Of a stretch of DNA of 64,000 bases, positions 43,559 through 52,442 are shown in pieces. Source of the stretch: Galbibacter orientalis DSM 19592 (GTDB lineage: Bacteria > Bacteroidota > Bacteroidia > Flavobacteriales > Flavobacteriaceae); assembly GCF_000260115.1 (NCBI RefSeq), contig NZ_JH651379.1, forward strand, positions 3,250,240 to 3,314,239, in the 5' to 3' direction. How positions within the stretch are numbered: the first letter of the stretch is position 1; each line of letters begins with the position of its first letter. The position numbers were made by a program, and so were the translations under genes. The notes beneath the pieces are model-generated. The model saw only the letters and a list, made by a program, of their open reading frames with translations. It had not been told where the DNA came from and searched no databases.

Positions 43559-44428
43559 ATGAAGCTTCATTATCTAGACAGAACGAATACACAATTCAAT
43601 TCTTTTTCCGTCACCAGAAATAAGCATAAGCATTTTTTAAAAGTCTGGCATTACCACCCAGAGTTAGAGTTAGTTCTAGTTTTAAAGAGTACTGGAACAC
43701 GGTTTGTAGGAGATAGCATTGAAAAATTCTATAAAGGAGATGTGGTGTTAATTGGCTCCAATCTTCCACATATGTGGATAAATGACGAAGCTTACTATCA
43801 TGCGGAATCTATTTTACAGGCAGATGCAATTTCTATTCATTTTAAAAAAGACTTTTTAGGAGAAGATTTTATGTCAGCTAAAGAGTTAAGGCAAATTAAT
43901 AACCTCATCCAAAAAGCACAATTAGGATTGGTATTTCACAATCTATCAAAAGAAACAATTCAGCTACTAAAGAGAATAGAAAAAGATAAAACAATAGTAC
44001 CGTTTAAAAAATTACTGTTATTGCTGGATGTTTTAGATCGGTTAGCAAGTCATAAAGAATATAGCGTATTGTCTAGCAAAGGGTTTTTAACTTCATTTAG
44101 TGAAGGAGATAATAAGAACTTGAAGGTAATTTATGAATATATATTTAAAAATTTTAATCAACCTATAAGCGCCATAGATGTGGCTACGGTAATTAATATG
44201 AATCCGTCTGCTTTTAGTAGGTTTTTTAAACGCATCCATCGTAAAAACTTCACCACCTATTTAAATGAAATCCGTATTGGGTATGCATGTAAACTTTTAA
44301 TTGAAGGAAAACAAAAAGTAATCTCTATTTGCTACGATAGCGGATTTAATAATATCTCTAATTTTAATAGACAATTCAAAAAGATTAAGAAAATGACACC
44401 TACTGAATTTGTCCATTTGTATACATAA
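43559..44428 (+). CDS. AraC-family transcriptional regulator
   Basis: A 289-residue regulator with an N-terminal cupin sensor (HYHPELELVLVLKSTGTRFVGDSI, GDVVLIGSNLPHMW) and a C-terminal AraC double helix-turn-helix (ISAIDVATVINMNPSAFSRFFKRIHRKNFTTYLNEIRIGYACKLL, SICYDSGFNNISNFNRQFKKIKKMTPTEF). The ATG at 43559 is used; a TTG 12 codons upstream is less likely. It heads the fucose locus in the same direction, and probably activates it in response to fucose or a pathway intermediate. Confidence 0.88.
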   Translation: MKLHYLDRTNTQFNSFSVTRNKHKHFLKVWHYHPELELVLVLKSTGTRFVGDSIEKFYKGDVVLIGSNLPHMWINDEAYYHAESILQADAISIHFKKDFLGEDFMSAKELRQINNLIQKAQLGLVFHNLSKETIQLLKRIEKDKTIVPFKKLLLLLDVLDRLASHKEYSVLSSKGFLTSFSEGDNKNLKVIYEYIFKNFNQPISAIDVATVINMNPSAFSRFFKRIHRKNFTTYLNEIRIGYACKLLIEGKQKVISICYDSGFNNISNFNRQFKKIKKMTPTEFVHLYT

Positions 44429-44612
44429 TACAAGTATAGAGCAAAAAAAGTATCATAGTTTGTAATTTTTTAGGTGGAAATCAATAATCTTCTAAGGTAA
44501 ATTTGAGAATATTAATTTTTCAAATAATGAAATGAGCCTTAACAATTTTAGGTATCTACCGAAATGTGGATTGGCGAATTACATCTGACCAACAAAAAAT
44601 GAATAGCAACAA

Positions 44613-45923
44613 ATGAAAAAAGATATTTCAATTATAGAAGTAGTAGTTAAAGATGTTAGATTTCCTACAAGTCGCTTTCTTGATGGCTCAGACGCAATGA
44701 ATCCGGATCCCGACTATTCTGCCGCTTATGTAATTTTAAAGACAGATCATTCTGAATTTGAAGGTCACGGACTTACATTTACTATTGGGCGTGGAAACGA
44801 GTTATGTACGGCGGCTATTGAGTCATTATCATATTTAATAAAGGGGAAAAAGTTATCAGACTTAACTTCCAATATGGGTGCTTTTTGGAAAATGATAACT
44901 GGCGATAGTCAACTCCGTTGGTTAGGACCTGAGAAAGGAGTTATTCATCTGGCAACTGGGGCAATTGTAAATGCTGTTTGGGATTTGTATGCCAAGGTTG
45001 AAGGAAAACCTTTATGGAGACTTTTGTCGGACATGTCTCCAGAAGAACTGGTTTCTTGTATAGATTTTACCTATATAACAGATGTTATTACTCCAGATGA
45101 AGCGATTAAATTTCTAAAATCAAAAGCTGAAGGAAAGCAAGAACGAATTGATTATTTGTTAAGCAATGGTTACCCAGCATATACTACTTCGGCTGGTTGG
45201 TTGGGATATTCTGACGAGAAAATGCGTCGCTTATGTAGAGAAGCCAAAGCGGAAGGTTTTAAACACATGAAAATAAAAGTAGGCTCTAATTTAGAAGACG
45301 ATATTAGGCGAGCAGCTATTATTAGAGAAGAAATTGGCGATGACCTTAAACTAATGATGGATGCCAATCAAAAATGGGATGTTGATGAAGCAATAAAAAA
45401 CATGGAAGCCTTAAAGCAATTTAATCCTTGGTGGATAGAAGAGCCTACAAGTCCAGATGATGTTTTAGGACATGCCAAGATTGCAGAAGCTGTTGCTCCT
45501 ATAAAAGTAGCTACAGGAGAACATTGCCAGAATAGAGTTATATTTAAACAGCTAATGCAAGCAAATGCCATGCAAATATGCCAGATAGATAGCTGTAGAG
45601 TAGGTGGAGTTAATGAAAATTTAGCTATCATGCTCATGGCTGCTATATTTGAAATTCCTGTATGTCCGCATGCTGGAGGCGTTGGTTTGTGTGAGTATGT
45701 GCAGCATTTATCAATAGTTGATTACATAGCTATTAGCGGATCATTAGATAATAGAATTATTGAATATGTTGATCATTTGCACGAGCATTTTTACGACCCT
45801 GTAGTAATTAAAAACGGAGCTTATATGCCACCAAAAATGGCTGGATATAGTATTACAATGAAGGAAACTTCCATCAAAAAATATACTTTTCCAGATGGAG
45901 AAGTATGGAAAGAAATAATTTAA
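44613..45923 (+). CDS. fucD: L-fuconate dehydratase
   Basis: An enolase-superfamily dehydratase (436 aa) converting L-fuconate to 2-keto-3-deoxy-L-fuconate. The N-terminus RFPTSRFLDGSDAMNPDPDYSAAYV is diagnostic for the fuconate dehydratase group. Catalytic and metal residues are K220-x-K222, D250, E276, E303 and H353. It is complete. It is the first enzyme gene of the locus, with a probable -7 box TAAATTTG at 44498-44505. It acts in the cytoplasm after the lactonase step encoded further downstream. Confidence 0.93.
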   Translation: MKKDISIIEVVVKDVRFPTSRFLDGSDAMNPDPDYSAAYVILKTDHSEFEGHGLTFTIGRGNELCTAAIESLSYLIKGKKLSDLTSNMGAFWKMITGDSQLRWLGPEKGVIHLATGAIVNAVWDLYAKVEGKPLWRLLSDMSPEELVSCIDFTYITDVITPDEAIKFLKSKAEGKQERIDYLLSNGYPAYTTSAGWLGYSDEKMRRLCREAKAEGFKHMKIKVGSNLEDDIRRAAIIREEIGDDLKLMMDANQKWDVDEAIKNMEALKQFNPWWIEEPTSPDDVLGHAKIAEAVAPIKVATGEHCQNRVIFKQLMQANAMQICQIDSCRVGGVNENLAIMLMAAIFEIPVCPHAGGVGLCEYVQHLSIVDYIAISGSLDNRIIEYVDHLHEHFYDPVVIKNGAYMPPKMAGYSITMKETSIKKYTFPDGEVWKEII

Positions 45924-45974
45924 AGAATAAACATTTTAATAGGGATAAGTTTAATTTAATAAACATTAAAACAA

Positions 45975-47309
45975 ATGAGAACATTTCAAACATTAATCGT
46001 TTTATTTATTTCCTTTTTTGCGATGGGGCAAGAAACCTATAGTCCTTCTAAAGAAAACATAGAAATGCGTGAATGGTTCCAGAATGCCAGATTTGGAATG
46101 TTTATTCATTGGGGGGTGTATAGTATTTTAGGAGATGGCGAATGGGTGATGAATAATCAAGATATTCCTGTAGAAAGATATGAGCTTTTACCAGATTTTT
46201 TTAATCCACAAGATTTCAATGCTGAAGAAATAGTAAGTCTGGCTAAAGAAGCTGGAATGAAATATATAACAATCACCACCAAGCATCATGATGGGTTTGC
46301 AATGTACAACTCTAAAATTTCCGATTATAATATAGTAAAAGCGACTCCCTATGGAAAAGATATTCTTAGGATGTTAGAACAAGAATGTAAAAAACAAGGG
46401 ATTAAACTCTTTGCTTATTACTCACAATTAGATTGGCATCATAAAGATTATTATCCATTAGGATGGACAGGAAGAAAGACTGGAAGACCAGAATCGGGGA
46501 ATTGGGAAACCTATTTAGAATATCAAGATGCTCAAATTAAAGAGCTAGCTGAAAATTATGATATTGCTGGTTTTTGGTTTGATGGATGGTGGGATCAGGC
46601 GCCAAATAAAAAGGATTGGCATGAAGCAGTAACATATAGAATAAAAGGAGAGGATTGGAACTTGGAAAAAACCTATAAAATGATTCATGATGTAAATTCC
46701 GCCTTACTTATTGGAAATAATCATCATGAAATGCCTTTTGAAGGAGAAGATTTCCAAATGTTTGAAAAAGACCTTCCTGGGAAGAATTCTACTGGATTTG
46801 GTGGAGCAGGAATTAGCACGTTACCATTGGAGACATGTGAAACTATAAATACTTCTTGGGGCTTTAATTTGCAAGATGATAAACATAAGTCGGTTAAAGA
46901 ATTGATTCAGTATTTGATAAAATCGGCAGGAAATAATGCTAATTTCTTACTAAACGTTGGTCCAATGCCTAATGGAAAAATCCAGAAAGAGCATATAGAA
47001 CGGTTAAAAGCTATGGGGAAATGGCTTGAAGAAAATGGAGAGACCATTTACAAAACTCAAAAAGGAACAGTTTATATAGAAAATAAGGTCTCTTCTACTA
47101 AAAGAGGGAATAAATTATACCTACATCTACTTGATTTAGACTCAGAAAATATTCAAATTCCCAATTTTAATCAACAAATAAGGGATGTCGTTTTTTATCA
47201 GGATAAAACAGAAGTTTCGTATCAAGTAAGCAATAATTCTTTAACCTTGAATGTTCCTTCTGAGAAGCAAAATGATATCGATACAATTATAGAAATAACG
47301 TTAAAATAG
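45975..47309 (+). CDS. alpha-L-fucosidase, GH29
   Basis: An exported retaining fucosidase (444 aa) releasing L-fucose from glycan ends. The signal peptide ends FFAMGQE. GH29 signatures are NARFGMFIHWGVYSILGDGEWVMNN, TTKHHDGFAMY and the nucleophile D203 in GFWFDGWWDQ. After residue 340 comes a small beta-sandwich domain. There is no type IX C-terminal signal, so it is probably periplasmic. It lies 52 nt after the dehydratase and 3 nt before the dehydrogenase, in one operon. Substrate linkage cannot be told from sequence. Confidence 0.93.
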   Translation: MRTFQTLIVLFISFFAMGQETYSPSKENIEMREWFQNARFGMFIHWGVYSILGDGEWVMNNQDIPVERYELLPDFFNPQDFNAEEIVSLAKEAGMKYITITTKHHDGFAMYNSKISDYNIVKATPYGKDILRMLEQECKKQGIKLFAYYSQLDWHHKDYYPLGWTGRKTGRPESGNWETYLEYQDAQIKELAENYDIAGFWFDGWWDQAPNKKDWHEAVTYRIKGEDWNLEKTYKMIHDVNSALLIGNNHHEMPFEGEDFQMFEKDLPGKNSTGFGGAGISTLPLETCETINTSWGFNLQDDKHKSVKELIQYLIKSAGNNANFLLNVGPMPNGKIQKEHIERLKAMGKWLEENGETIYKTQKGTVYIENKVSSTKRGNKLYLHLLDLDSENIQIPNFNQQIRDVVFYQDKTEVSYQVSNNSLTLNVPSEKQNDIDTIIEITLK

Positions 47310-47311
47310 AT

Positions 47312-48088
47312 ATGTCCATATTCAGTTTAAAAAATAAAACCGCAATAATAACAGGTGGAGGGAGCGGTATTGGAAAAGCAATTTCAGAAGTTTTTGCCCA
47401 AAATGGTGCTTTTGTATGTATTATTGACTTTAATGAGGAAAATGCTAAACAAACTTTAGATACTATTGTAGCAAAGGGAGGGAAAGGAATCTGGAAAAAA
47501 TGTGATGTTTCCAATCAAAAGCAAGTACAATCTGTAATTAAAGAAATAGCTTCTAGTCATTCAATAGATATATTAATTAACAATGCTGGGGTGGCTCATG
47601 TAGGAAATATTGAAAATACTACCGAAGAAGATTTAGACCGTATTTACAATGTTAATGTTAAAGGGGTTTACAATTGTATGCATGCAATAATTCCGCATAT
47701 TAAAAGTAGAGGAGGAGTTATAATTAACATGGCTTCTATTGCTTCTTCTGTTGGAATTTCTGACCGTTTTGCTTATTCCATGTCTAAGGGTGCTGTGCTT
47801 ACTATGACCTATTCTGTGGCTAAAGATTATGTAGCAGAAAACATTCGTTGTAATTCTATTTCTCCTGCACGTGTACATACTCCTTTTGTAGATGGATTTA
47901 TTGCAAAAAATTATCCAGGAAAAGAAGAGGAAATGTTTGAAAAATTATCTAAGACACAACCAATCGGAAGAATGGGGAGTCCAGAGGAAATTGCCAATTT
48001 AGCATTATACTTATGTAGTGATGAAGCTTCTTTTATTACTGGAACAGATTTCCCGATTGACGGCGGATTTATAAAATTAAATGGATAA
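47312..48088 (+). CDS. SDR dehydrogenase, likely 2-keto-3-deoxy-L-fuconate dehydrogenase
   Basis: A short-chain dehydrogenase (258 aa) with the NAD motif TGGGSGIGKA, NNAG, S142 and the full Y155-x3-K159 catalytic pair (YSMSKGA). It resembles the group that includes 2-keto-3-deoxy-L-fuconate dehydrogenase and human BDH2 (NIRCNSISPARVHTPFVDGF), which oxidises the C4 hydroxyl to give 2,4-diketo-3-deoxy-L-fuconate. The adjacent fucose genes fit this role. The ATG is 3 nt after the GH29 stop codon, and the sulfatase ATG directly follows its own stop. Confidence 0.82.
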   Translation: MSIFSLKNKTAIITGGGSGIGKAISEVFAQNGAFVCIIDFNEENAKQTLDTIVAKGGKGIWKKCDVSNQKQVQSVIKEIASSHSIDILINNAGVAHVGNIENTTEEDLDRIYNVNVKGVYNCMHAIIPHIKSRGGVIINMASIASSVGISDRFAYSMSKGAVLTMTYSVAKDYVAENIRCNSISPARVHTPFVDGFIAKNYPGKEEEMFEKLSKTQPIGRMGSPEEIANLALYLCSDEASFITGTDFPIDGGFIKLNG

Positions 48089-49705
48089 ATGAAGAGGATT
48101 CCTCATAAAATAGCATCTTATACCCTTAGAAGTTTCTTTTTAATAGGACTTGTTGCGTATGTTTCATGTAAAGATAAAAAACAAGAATTAAAAGAAATTA
48201 GGGGTAATAACGAAAAAATCAATGTTGTTTATGTTTTAGCAGATGATTTAGGTTATGGGGATTTAAGTTGTTATAATCCTAATGGTAAAATACCTACCGA
48301 AAACCTGGATAAATTGGCTGCCGAAGGGATGAAATTTACCGATGCACATACTTCGTCATCGGTATGTACTCCAACTAGATATGGTATCCTTACAGGAAGA
48401 TACAATTGGCGTAGCTCTTTAAAAAGTGGGGTGCTTACTGGAACTTCGAAAGCCTTGATTTCTTCAAAAAGAACTACTGTGGCTTCTTTACTTAAAAATG
48501 AAGGCTACCATACCGCATTTATTGGCAAATGGCATTTGGGATGGAATTGGGGAGAAAAAGAAAACGGTTTAGAGATAGGAGAAGGTTGGAGTCCTGATGA
48601 TTATGAAGGAATTGACTTTAGTAAACCGATTACAAACTCTCCCAATAGTCTTGGTTTTACATATGCTTATGGGCATTCTGGCTCTTTAGATATGGCTCCG
48701 TATGTGTATGTAGAAAATGAAAAAGTAACTGCTCAACCCAATAGGGCAACTGTAGATACCTCTAAATATGGTTGGTGGAGAGAAGGACCAACTGGAGCCG
48801 ATTTTATTCATGAAGAAGTAACGCCTAATTTTTTTAAAAAATCAATTGAATATATAAAAGCAAGATCAAAGGCTAAGCAACCATTTTTTTTATATTTAGC
48901 CTTGCCTTCGCCACACACCCCAATATTGCCGACCAAAGAATGGCAGGGAAAAAGTGCTTTAAATCCCTATGGCGACTTTGTAATGATGATAGATACTTAC
49001 ATGGGGCAACTTGTAAGCGCTCTTAAAAATGCAGGTATAGAAAAAAACACACTTGTTATTTTTACTAGTGATAATGGTTGTTCTCCCCAAGCAGATTATG
49101 TGGAATTAGCATCAAAAGGACATAACCCAAGTTTCCTATATCGAGGTCATAAAGCCGATATTTATGAAGGGGGACATAGAGTGCCTTTTATTGTAAAATG
49201 GCCAGAAGTTATCAAACCAAACTCGGTGGCTACAAAAACTATTTGTACCACCGATTTGATGGCAACCCTTGCAGATATTTTGAATTTAGATTTAAAGGAT
49301 AACGAAGGAGAAGATAGTTTTTCTATGCTCCCCCTTTTTAAATCTGAAAAGGCAAACGCTTATAAAAGAGAATTGACAGTTCACCATTCTATAAATGGCA
49401 GTTTTGCTATTAGAAAAGGAGAATGGAAATTAATTTTTTGCCCAGGGTCTGGAGGTTGGAGTGACCCTAAACCAAATGCTAAAGAAACAAAGGGGTTACC
49501 AAAATTTCAGTTATACAATCTTGAAAAAGATCCACAGGAAAAGAATAATGAAATAGCTAATTATCCAGAGATAGCTGAGGAGCTTCATATATTGATGAAA
49601 CAAATTCTTGAAAATGGACGTAGTACTCCAGGAGAAAAACAAAAAAATGAACTCCCTATGGATGGCAGTCAATGGCAACAAATAAATGCAATTACGGGAA
49701 CTTAG
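48089..49705 (+). CDS. S1-family sulfatase lipoprotein
   Basis: A formylglycine-dependent sulfatase (538 aa) with lipobox VAYVSC (Cys27), so it is membrane-anchored. The maturation motif is C93-T-P-T-R (SSSVCTPTRYGILTGRYNWRS), and the metal Asp pair is in ADDLGYGD. IGKWHLGW, FTSDNGCSP and the C-terminal subdomain YNLEKDPQEKNNE follow. The Cys form needs a separate anaerobic-type formylglycine-generating enzyme not found here. It presumably desulfates a sulfated fucoside before or after the GH29 enzyme. Confidence 0.92.
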   Translation: MKRIPHKIASYTLRSFFLIGLVAYVSCKDKKQELKEIRGNNEKINVVYVLADDLGYGDLSCYNPNGKIPTENLDKLAAEGMKFTDAHTSSSVCTPTRYGILTGRYNWRSSLKSGVLTGTSKALISSKRTTVASLLKNEGYHTAFIGKWHLGWNWGEKENGLEIGEGWSPDDYEGIDFSKPITNSPNSLGFTYAYGHSGSLDMAPYVYVENEKVTAQPNRATVDTSKYGWWREGPTGADFIHEEVTPNFFKKSIEYIKARSKAKQPFFLYLALPSPHTPILPTKEWQGKSALNPYGDFVMMIDTYMGQLVSALKNAGIEKNTLVIFTSDNGCSPQADYVELASKGHNPSFLYRGHKADIYEGGHRVPFIVKWPEVIKPNSVATKTICTTDLMATLADILNLDLKDNEGEDSFSMLPLFKSEKANAYKRELTVHHSINGSFAIRKGEWKLIFCPGSGGWSDPKPNAKETKGLPKFQLYNLEKDPQEKNNEIANYPEIAEELHILMKQILENGRSTPGEKQKNELPMDGSQWQQINAITGT

Positions 49706-49829
49706 TAAATTACTTAACTAAAGGATTCGTCAAATGTAATGCCGCCAAGATAAGTTAGCGTGGTATGAGAAGGGAATTAAATTATAAAATGAATGTTATA
49801 CGTAATAATGATAAATAATAAAAGAACAC

Positions 49830-50690
49830 ATGAAATTAATTAGATTTGGACAAGCAGGAAAAGAGAAACCAGGAGTACAACTAGAAAATGGAAAACGTAT
49901 AGATATCACTGCTTTTGGTCAAGATTATAATGAAGATTTTTTTGGGAACGATGGAATCAAACGATTGCGTGAATGGCTTCTTCAAAATGAAGAAAAATGT
50001 CCTGAGATTTCTAATGAAGTTCGTTTAGGGTCACCTTTAGTACGTCCTTCAAAGCTAATTTGTGTTGGCCTTAATTATGCCAAACATGCTGAAGAAAGTG
50101 GAATGGATATTCCTAAAGAACCAGTTTTATTCTTTAAAGCTACTTCTGCTATTGTAGGGCCAAACGATGATTTAATCATTCCAAAAAACAGTAAAAAAAC
50201 CGATTGGGAAGTAGAATTAGCGTTTGTTATCGGAAAAAAAGCATCTTATGTTTCTGAGGAGGAAGCAATGAATCATATTGCAGGCTATGTTTTACATAAC
50301 GATTATAGTGAACGGGAATTTCAAATAGAACGTTCTGGACAATGGGTAAAAGGAAAAAGCTGTGATACATTTGCTCCTTTAGGTCCTTTTATAGCTACTA
50401 AAGAAGAAATTAAAAATCCAAACAATTTAAATTTATGGCTTAAGCTAAATGGGGAAATAAAACAAAACAGTAACACTTCTGATTTTGTTTTTAATATTCC
50501 AATCTTGGTAAGTTACATTAGTCAGTTTATGACATTATTACCTGGGGATGTAATTTCTACAGGAACTCCTTTTGGAGTAGGAATGGGATTAAAACCACAG
50601 CGTTATTTACAGCCAGGAGATGTAGTTGAGTTGGGAATTGAAGGTCTAGGAGTTTCAAAACAAGTAGCAAAGGCATACCAAAAAGAATAA
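49830..50690 (+). CDS. FAH-family hydrolase, likely 2,4-diketo-3-deoxy-L-fuconate hydrolase
   Basis: A fumarylacetoacetate-hydrolase-fold enzyme (286 aa) that splits 2,4-diketo-3-deoxy-L-fuconate into pyruvate and L-lactate. It has KLICVGLNYAKHAEESGM, the metal site TDWEVELAFVIGKKA, HNDYSEREFQIERSGQWVKGKSCDTFAPLGPFIA and PGDVISTGTPFGVGMGL. These residues are the family metal and substrate motifs, and the neighbours fix the substrate. The lactonase gene follows after 3 nt. Confidence 0.88.
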   Translation: MKLIRFGQAGKEKPGVQLENGKRIDITAFGQDYNEDFFGNDGIKRLREWLLQNEEKCPEISNEVRLGSPLVRPSKLICVGLNYAKHAEESGMDIPKEPVLFFKATSAIVGPNDDLIIPKNSKKTDWEVELAFVIGKKASYVSEEEAMNHIAGYVLHNDYSEREFQIERSGQWVKGKSCDTFAPLGPFIATKEEIKNPNNLNLWLKLNGEIKQNSNTSDFVFNIPILVSYISQFMTLLPGDVISTGTPFGVGMGLKPQRYLQPGDVVELGIEGLGVSKQVAKAYQKE

Positions 50691-50693
50691 TAA

Positions 50694-51509
50694 ATGTACA
50701 TTGATAGTCATCAACATTTTTGGAAGTATAACCCAGATAGAGATAGTTGGATAGTAGATGATATGAAGTGCATCCGAAGGGATTTTATGCCTTCCGATTT
50801 AAAGCCTGTTTTAGAAAATAATGGAATGGATGGCTGTGTAGCTATACAAGCAGACCAGTCTGAAGAGGAAACAATTTTTTTATTAAAACTTGCAGCGCAA
50901 AATTACTTTATAAAAGGGGTTGTTGGCTGGGTAGACATGCAAAAGCATAATGTGGAAGAAAGATTATTAAATTTTTCAAAATATAAAAAATTTAAAGGAG
51001 TTCGACATATTCTGCAAGCAGAACCTGATGGTTTTATGTTGAAAGAAGAATTTCAGCGAGGAATAAAGGCTTTGTCTAAATTAGGGTTGACATATGATTT
51101 ATTGATTAAACCACATCAATTAAATGAAGCTATTATGTTGACTACTAATTTTCCTAATCAAAAATTTGTATTGGATCATATAGCAAAGCCTGCTATTTCT
51201 AATGGAATTGATGAGAATTGGGAAAATCAGATCAAAGAATTATCAAAAAATAAGAATGTTTTTTGCAAAGTCTCTGGCTTAGTAACAGAAACAGATGACT
51301 TTAAACTAGAACCAGATAATTTTAAAGTCTTTTTAGAGGTGGTAACTTCTGCATTTGGAACAGAAAGACTTCTATTTGGTTCTGATTGGCCAGTGTGCTT
51401 GGTTGCGGCATCGTATAATGAAGTATTAAAAATTATAACCAATTATTATGATAAACAGCAACTAAAAATGATACTAGGAGGGAATGCCATAAGATTTTAT
51501 AAAATATAA
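50694..51509 (+). CDS. amidohydrolase, likely L-fuconolactonase
   Basis: An amidohydrolase-family lactonase (271 aa) hydrolysing L-fucono-1,5-lactone to L-fuconate. The metal-type motif H6-Q-H8 is at the N-terminus (YIDSHQHFWKYNP), with DGCVAIQADQSEEE, GVRHILQAEPDGF, KFVLDHIAKP, FCKVSGL and the C-terminal Asp in LLFGSDWPVC. It starts 3 nt after the FAH gene. This is the COG3618-type lactonase seen in fucose and rhamnose oxidative pathways. Confidence 0.88.
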   Translation: MYIDSHQHFWKYNPDRDSWIVDDMKCIRRDFMPSDLKPVLENNGMDGCVAIQADQSEEETIFLLKLAAQNYFIKGVVGWVDMQKHNVEERLLNFSKYKKFKGVRHILQAEPDGFMLKEEFQRGIKALSKLGLTYDLLIKPHQLNEAIMLTTNFPNQKFVLDHIAKPAISNGIDENWENQIKELSKNKNVFCKVSGLVTETDDFKLEPDNFKVFLEVVTSAFGTERLLFGSDWPVCLVAASYNEVLKIITNYYDKQQLKMILGGNAIRFYKI

Positions 51510-51593
51510 TTAATTTATAAGAAGTAGGAAAAGTGATAAGTTTTGAACAACGAAGAAGTTTTACAGAAATAAGAACTTTAAAGGATTGAAAAG

Positions 51594-52388
51594 ATGGATT
51601 TAGAACTAAAGGATAAAATTATTATAGTAACAGGCGGCGATAAGGGAATTGGCTTAGGAATTTGCAAGGTTTTAGCTAAAGAAGGGGCGTTTCCAATTAT
51701 TGTTGGACGTACGGAAAAAGATGTTTTAAAATCAGTTCAAGAAATTAAAGATAATGGTGGGAAAGTTGATTATGCTTTAGCAGAATTAACCAATCCTGAT
51801 GCCTGTAAAAAAGCTGTTTCTTATGTAATCAAAACTTATGGAGCTATACATGGATTAGTAAATAATGCTGGTGTTAATGATGGAGTATCACTTGAAAATG
51901 GCGATTATGAGAGTTTTTTAAATTCTATTAATAAAAGTCTAACACATTATTATATGATGGCGCACTATTGTTTGCCAGAACTCAAAAAAAATCAAGGAGC
52001 AATTGTAAATATAAGCTCTAAAGTAGCGTTAACAGGACAAGGAGGAACATCTGGATATGCGGCTTCTAATGGGGGGAGAAATGCTTTAACACGAGAGTGG
52101 GCGGTAGAATTATTACCCTATAGAATTAGAGTGAATGCTATTATTGTTGCTGAAAGTTATACTCCTTTATATAAAAAATGGCTCAATTCATTACCAAATC
52201 CCAAAGAGAAACTAAAAGAAATTACTAATAATATTCCTCTAGAAAATCGGATGACAACCCCTGAGGAAATTGCAAACACAGCAGTTTTTTTACTTTCTTC
52301 TAAATCAAGTCATACTACAGGACAACTTTTATATGTTGATGGCGGATATACACACTTGGATCGTGCAATAAAGCCTTCAATCTTATGA
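51594..52388 (+). CDS. L-fucose dehydrogenase (SDR), catalytic Lys replaced by Asn
   Basis: A short-chain dehydrogenase (264 aa) oxidising L-fucose to the lactone, the entry step. It closely resembles Burkholderia-type L-fucose dehydrogenases: NNAGVNDGVSLE, HYYMMAHYCLPELK, NISSKVALTGQGGTSGY, AESYTPLYKKW and SHTTGQLLYVDGGYTHLDRA. The NAD motif is TGGDKGIGLG. The usual Y-x3-K is Y155-A-A-S-N159 here, the AAT codon replacing Lys, so the catalytic lysine role must be filled otherwise. The frame is otherwise intact. Confidence 0.85.
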   Translation: MDLELKDKIIIVTGGDKGIGLGICKVLAKEGAFPIIVGRTEKDVLKSVQEIKDNGGKVDYALAELTNPDACKKAVSYVIKTYGAIHGLVNNAGVNDGVSLENGDYESFLNSINKSLTHYYMMAHYCLPELKKNQGAIVNISSKVALTGQGGTSGYAASNGGRNALTREWAVELLPYRIRVNAIIVAESYTPLYKKWLNSLPNPKEKLKEITNNIPLENRMTTPEEIANTAVFLLSSKSSHTTGQLLYVDGGYTHLDRAIKPSIL

Positions 52389-52442
52389 AATCAAATTTAT
52401 TAAGATGATATTTTAACCAATAAAAGCCATAAACATAAATTA

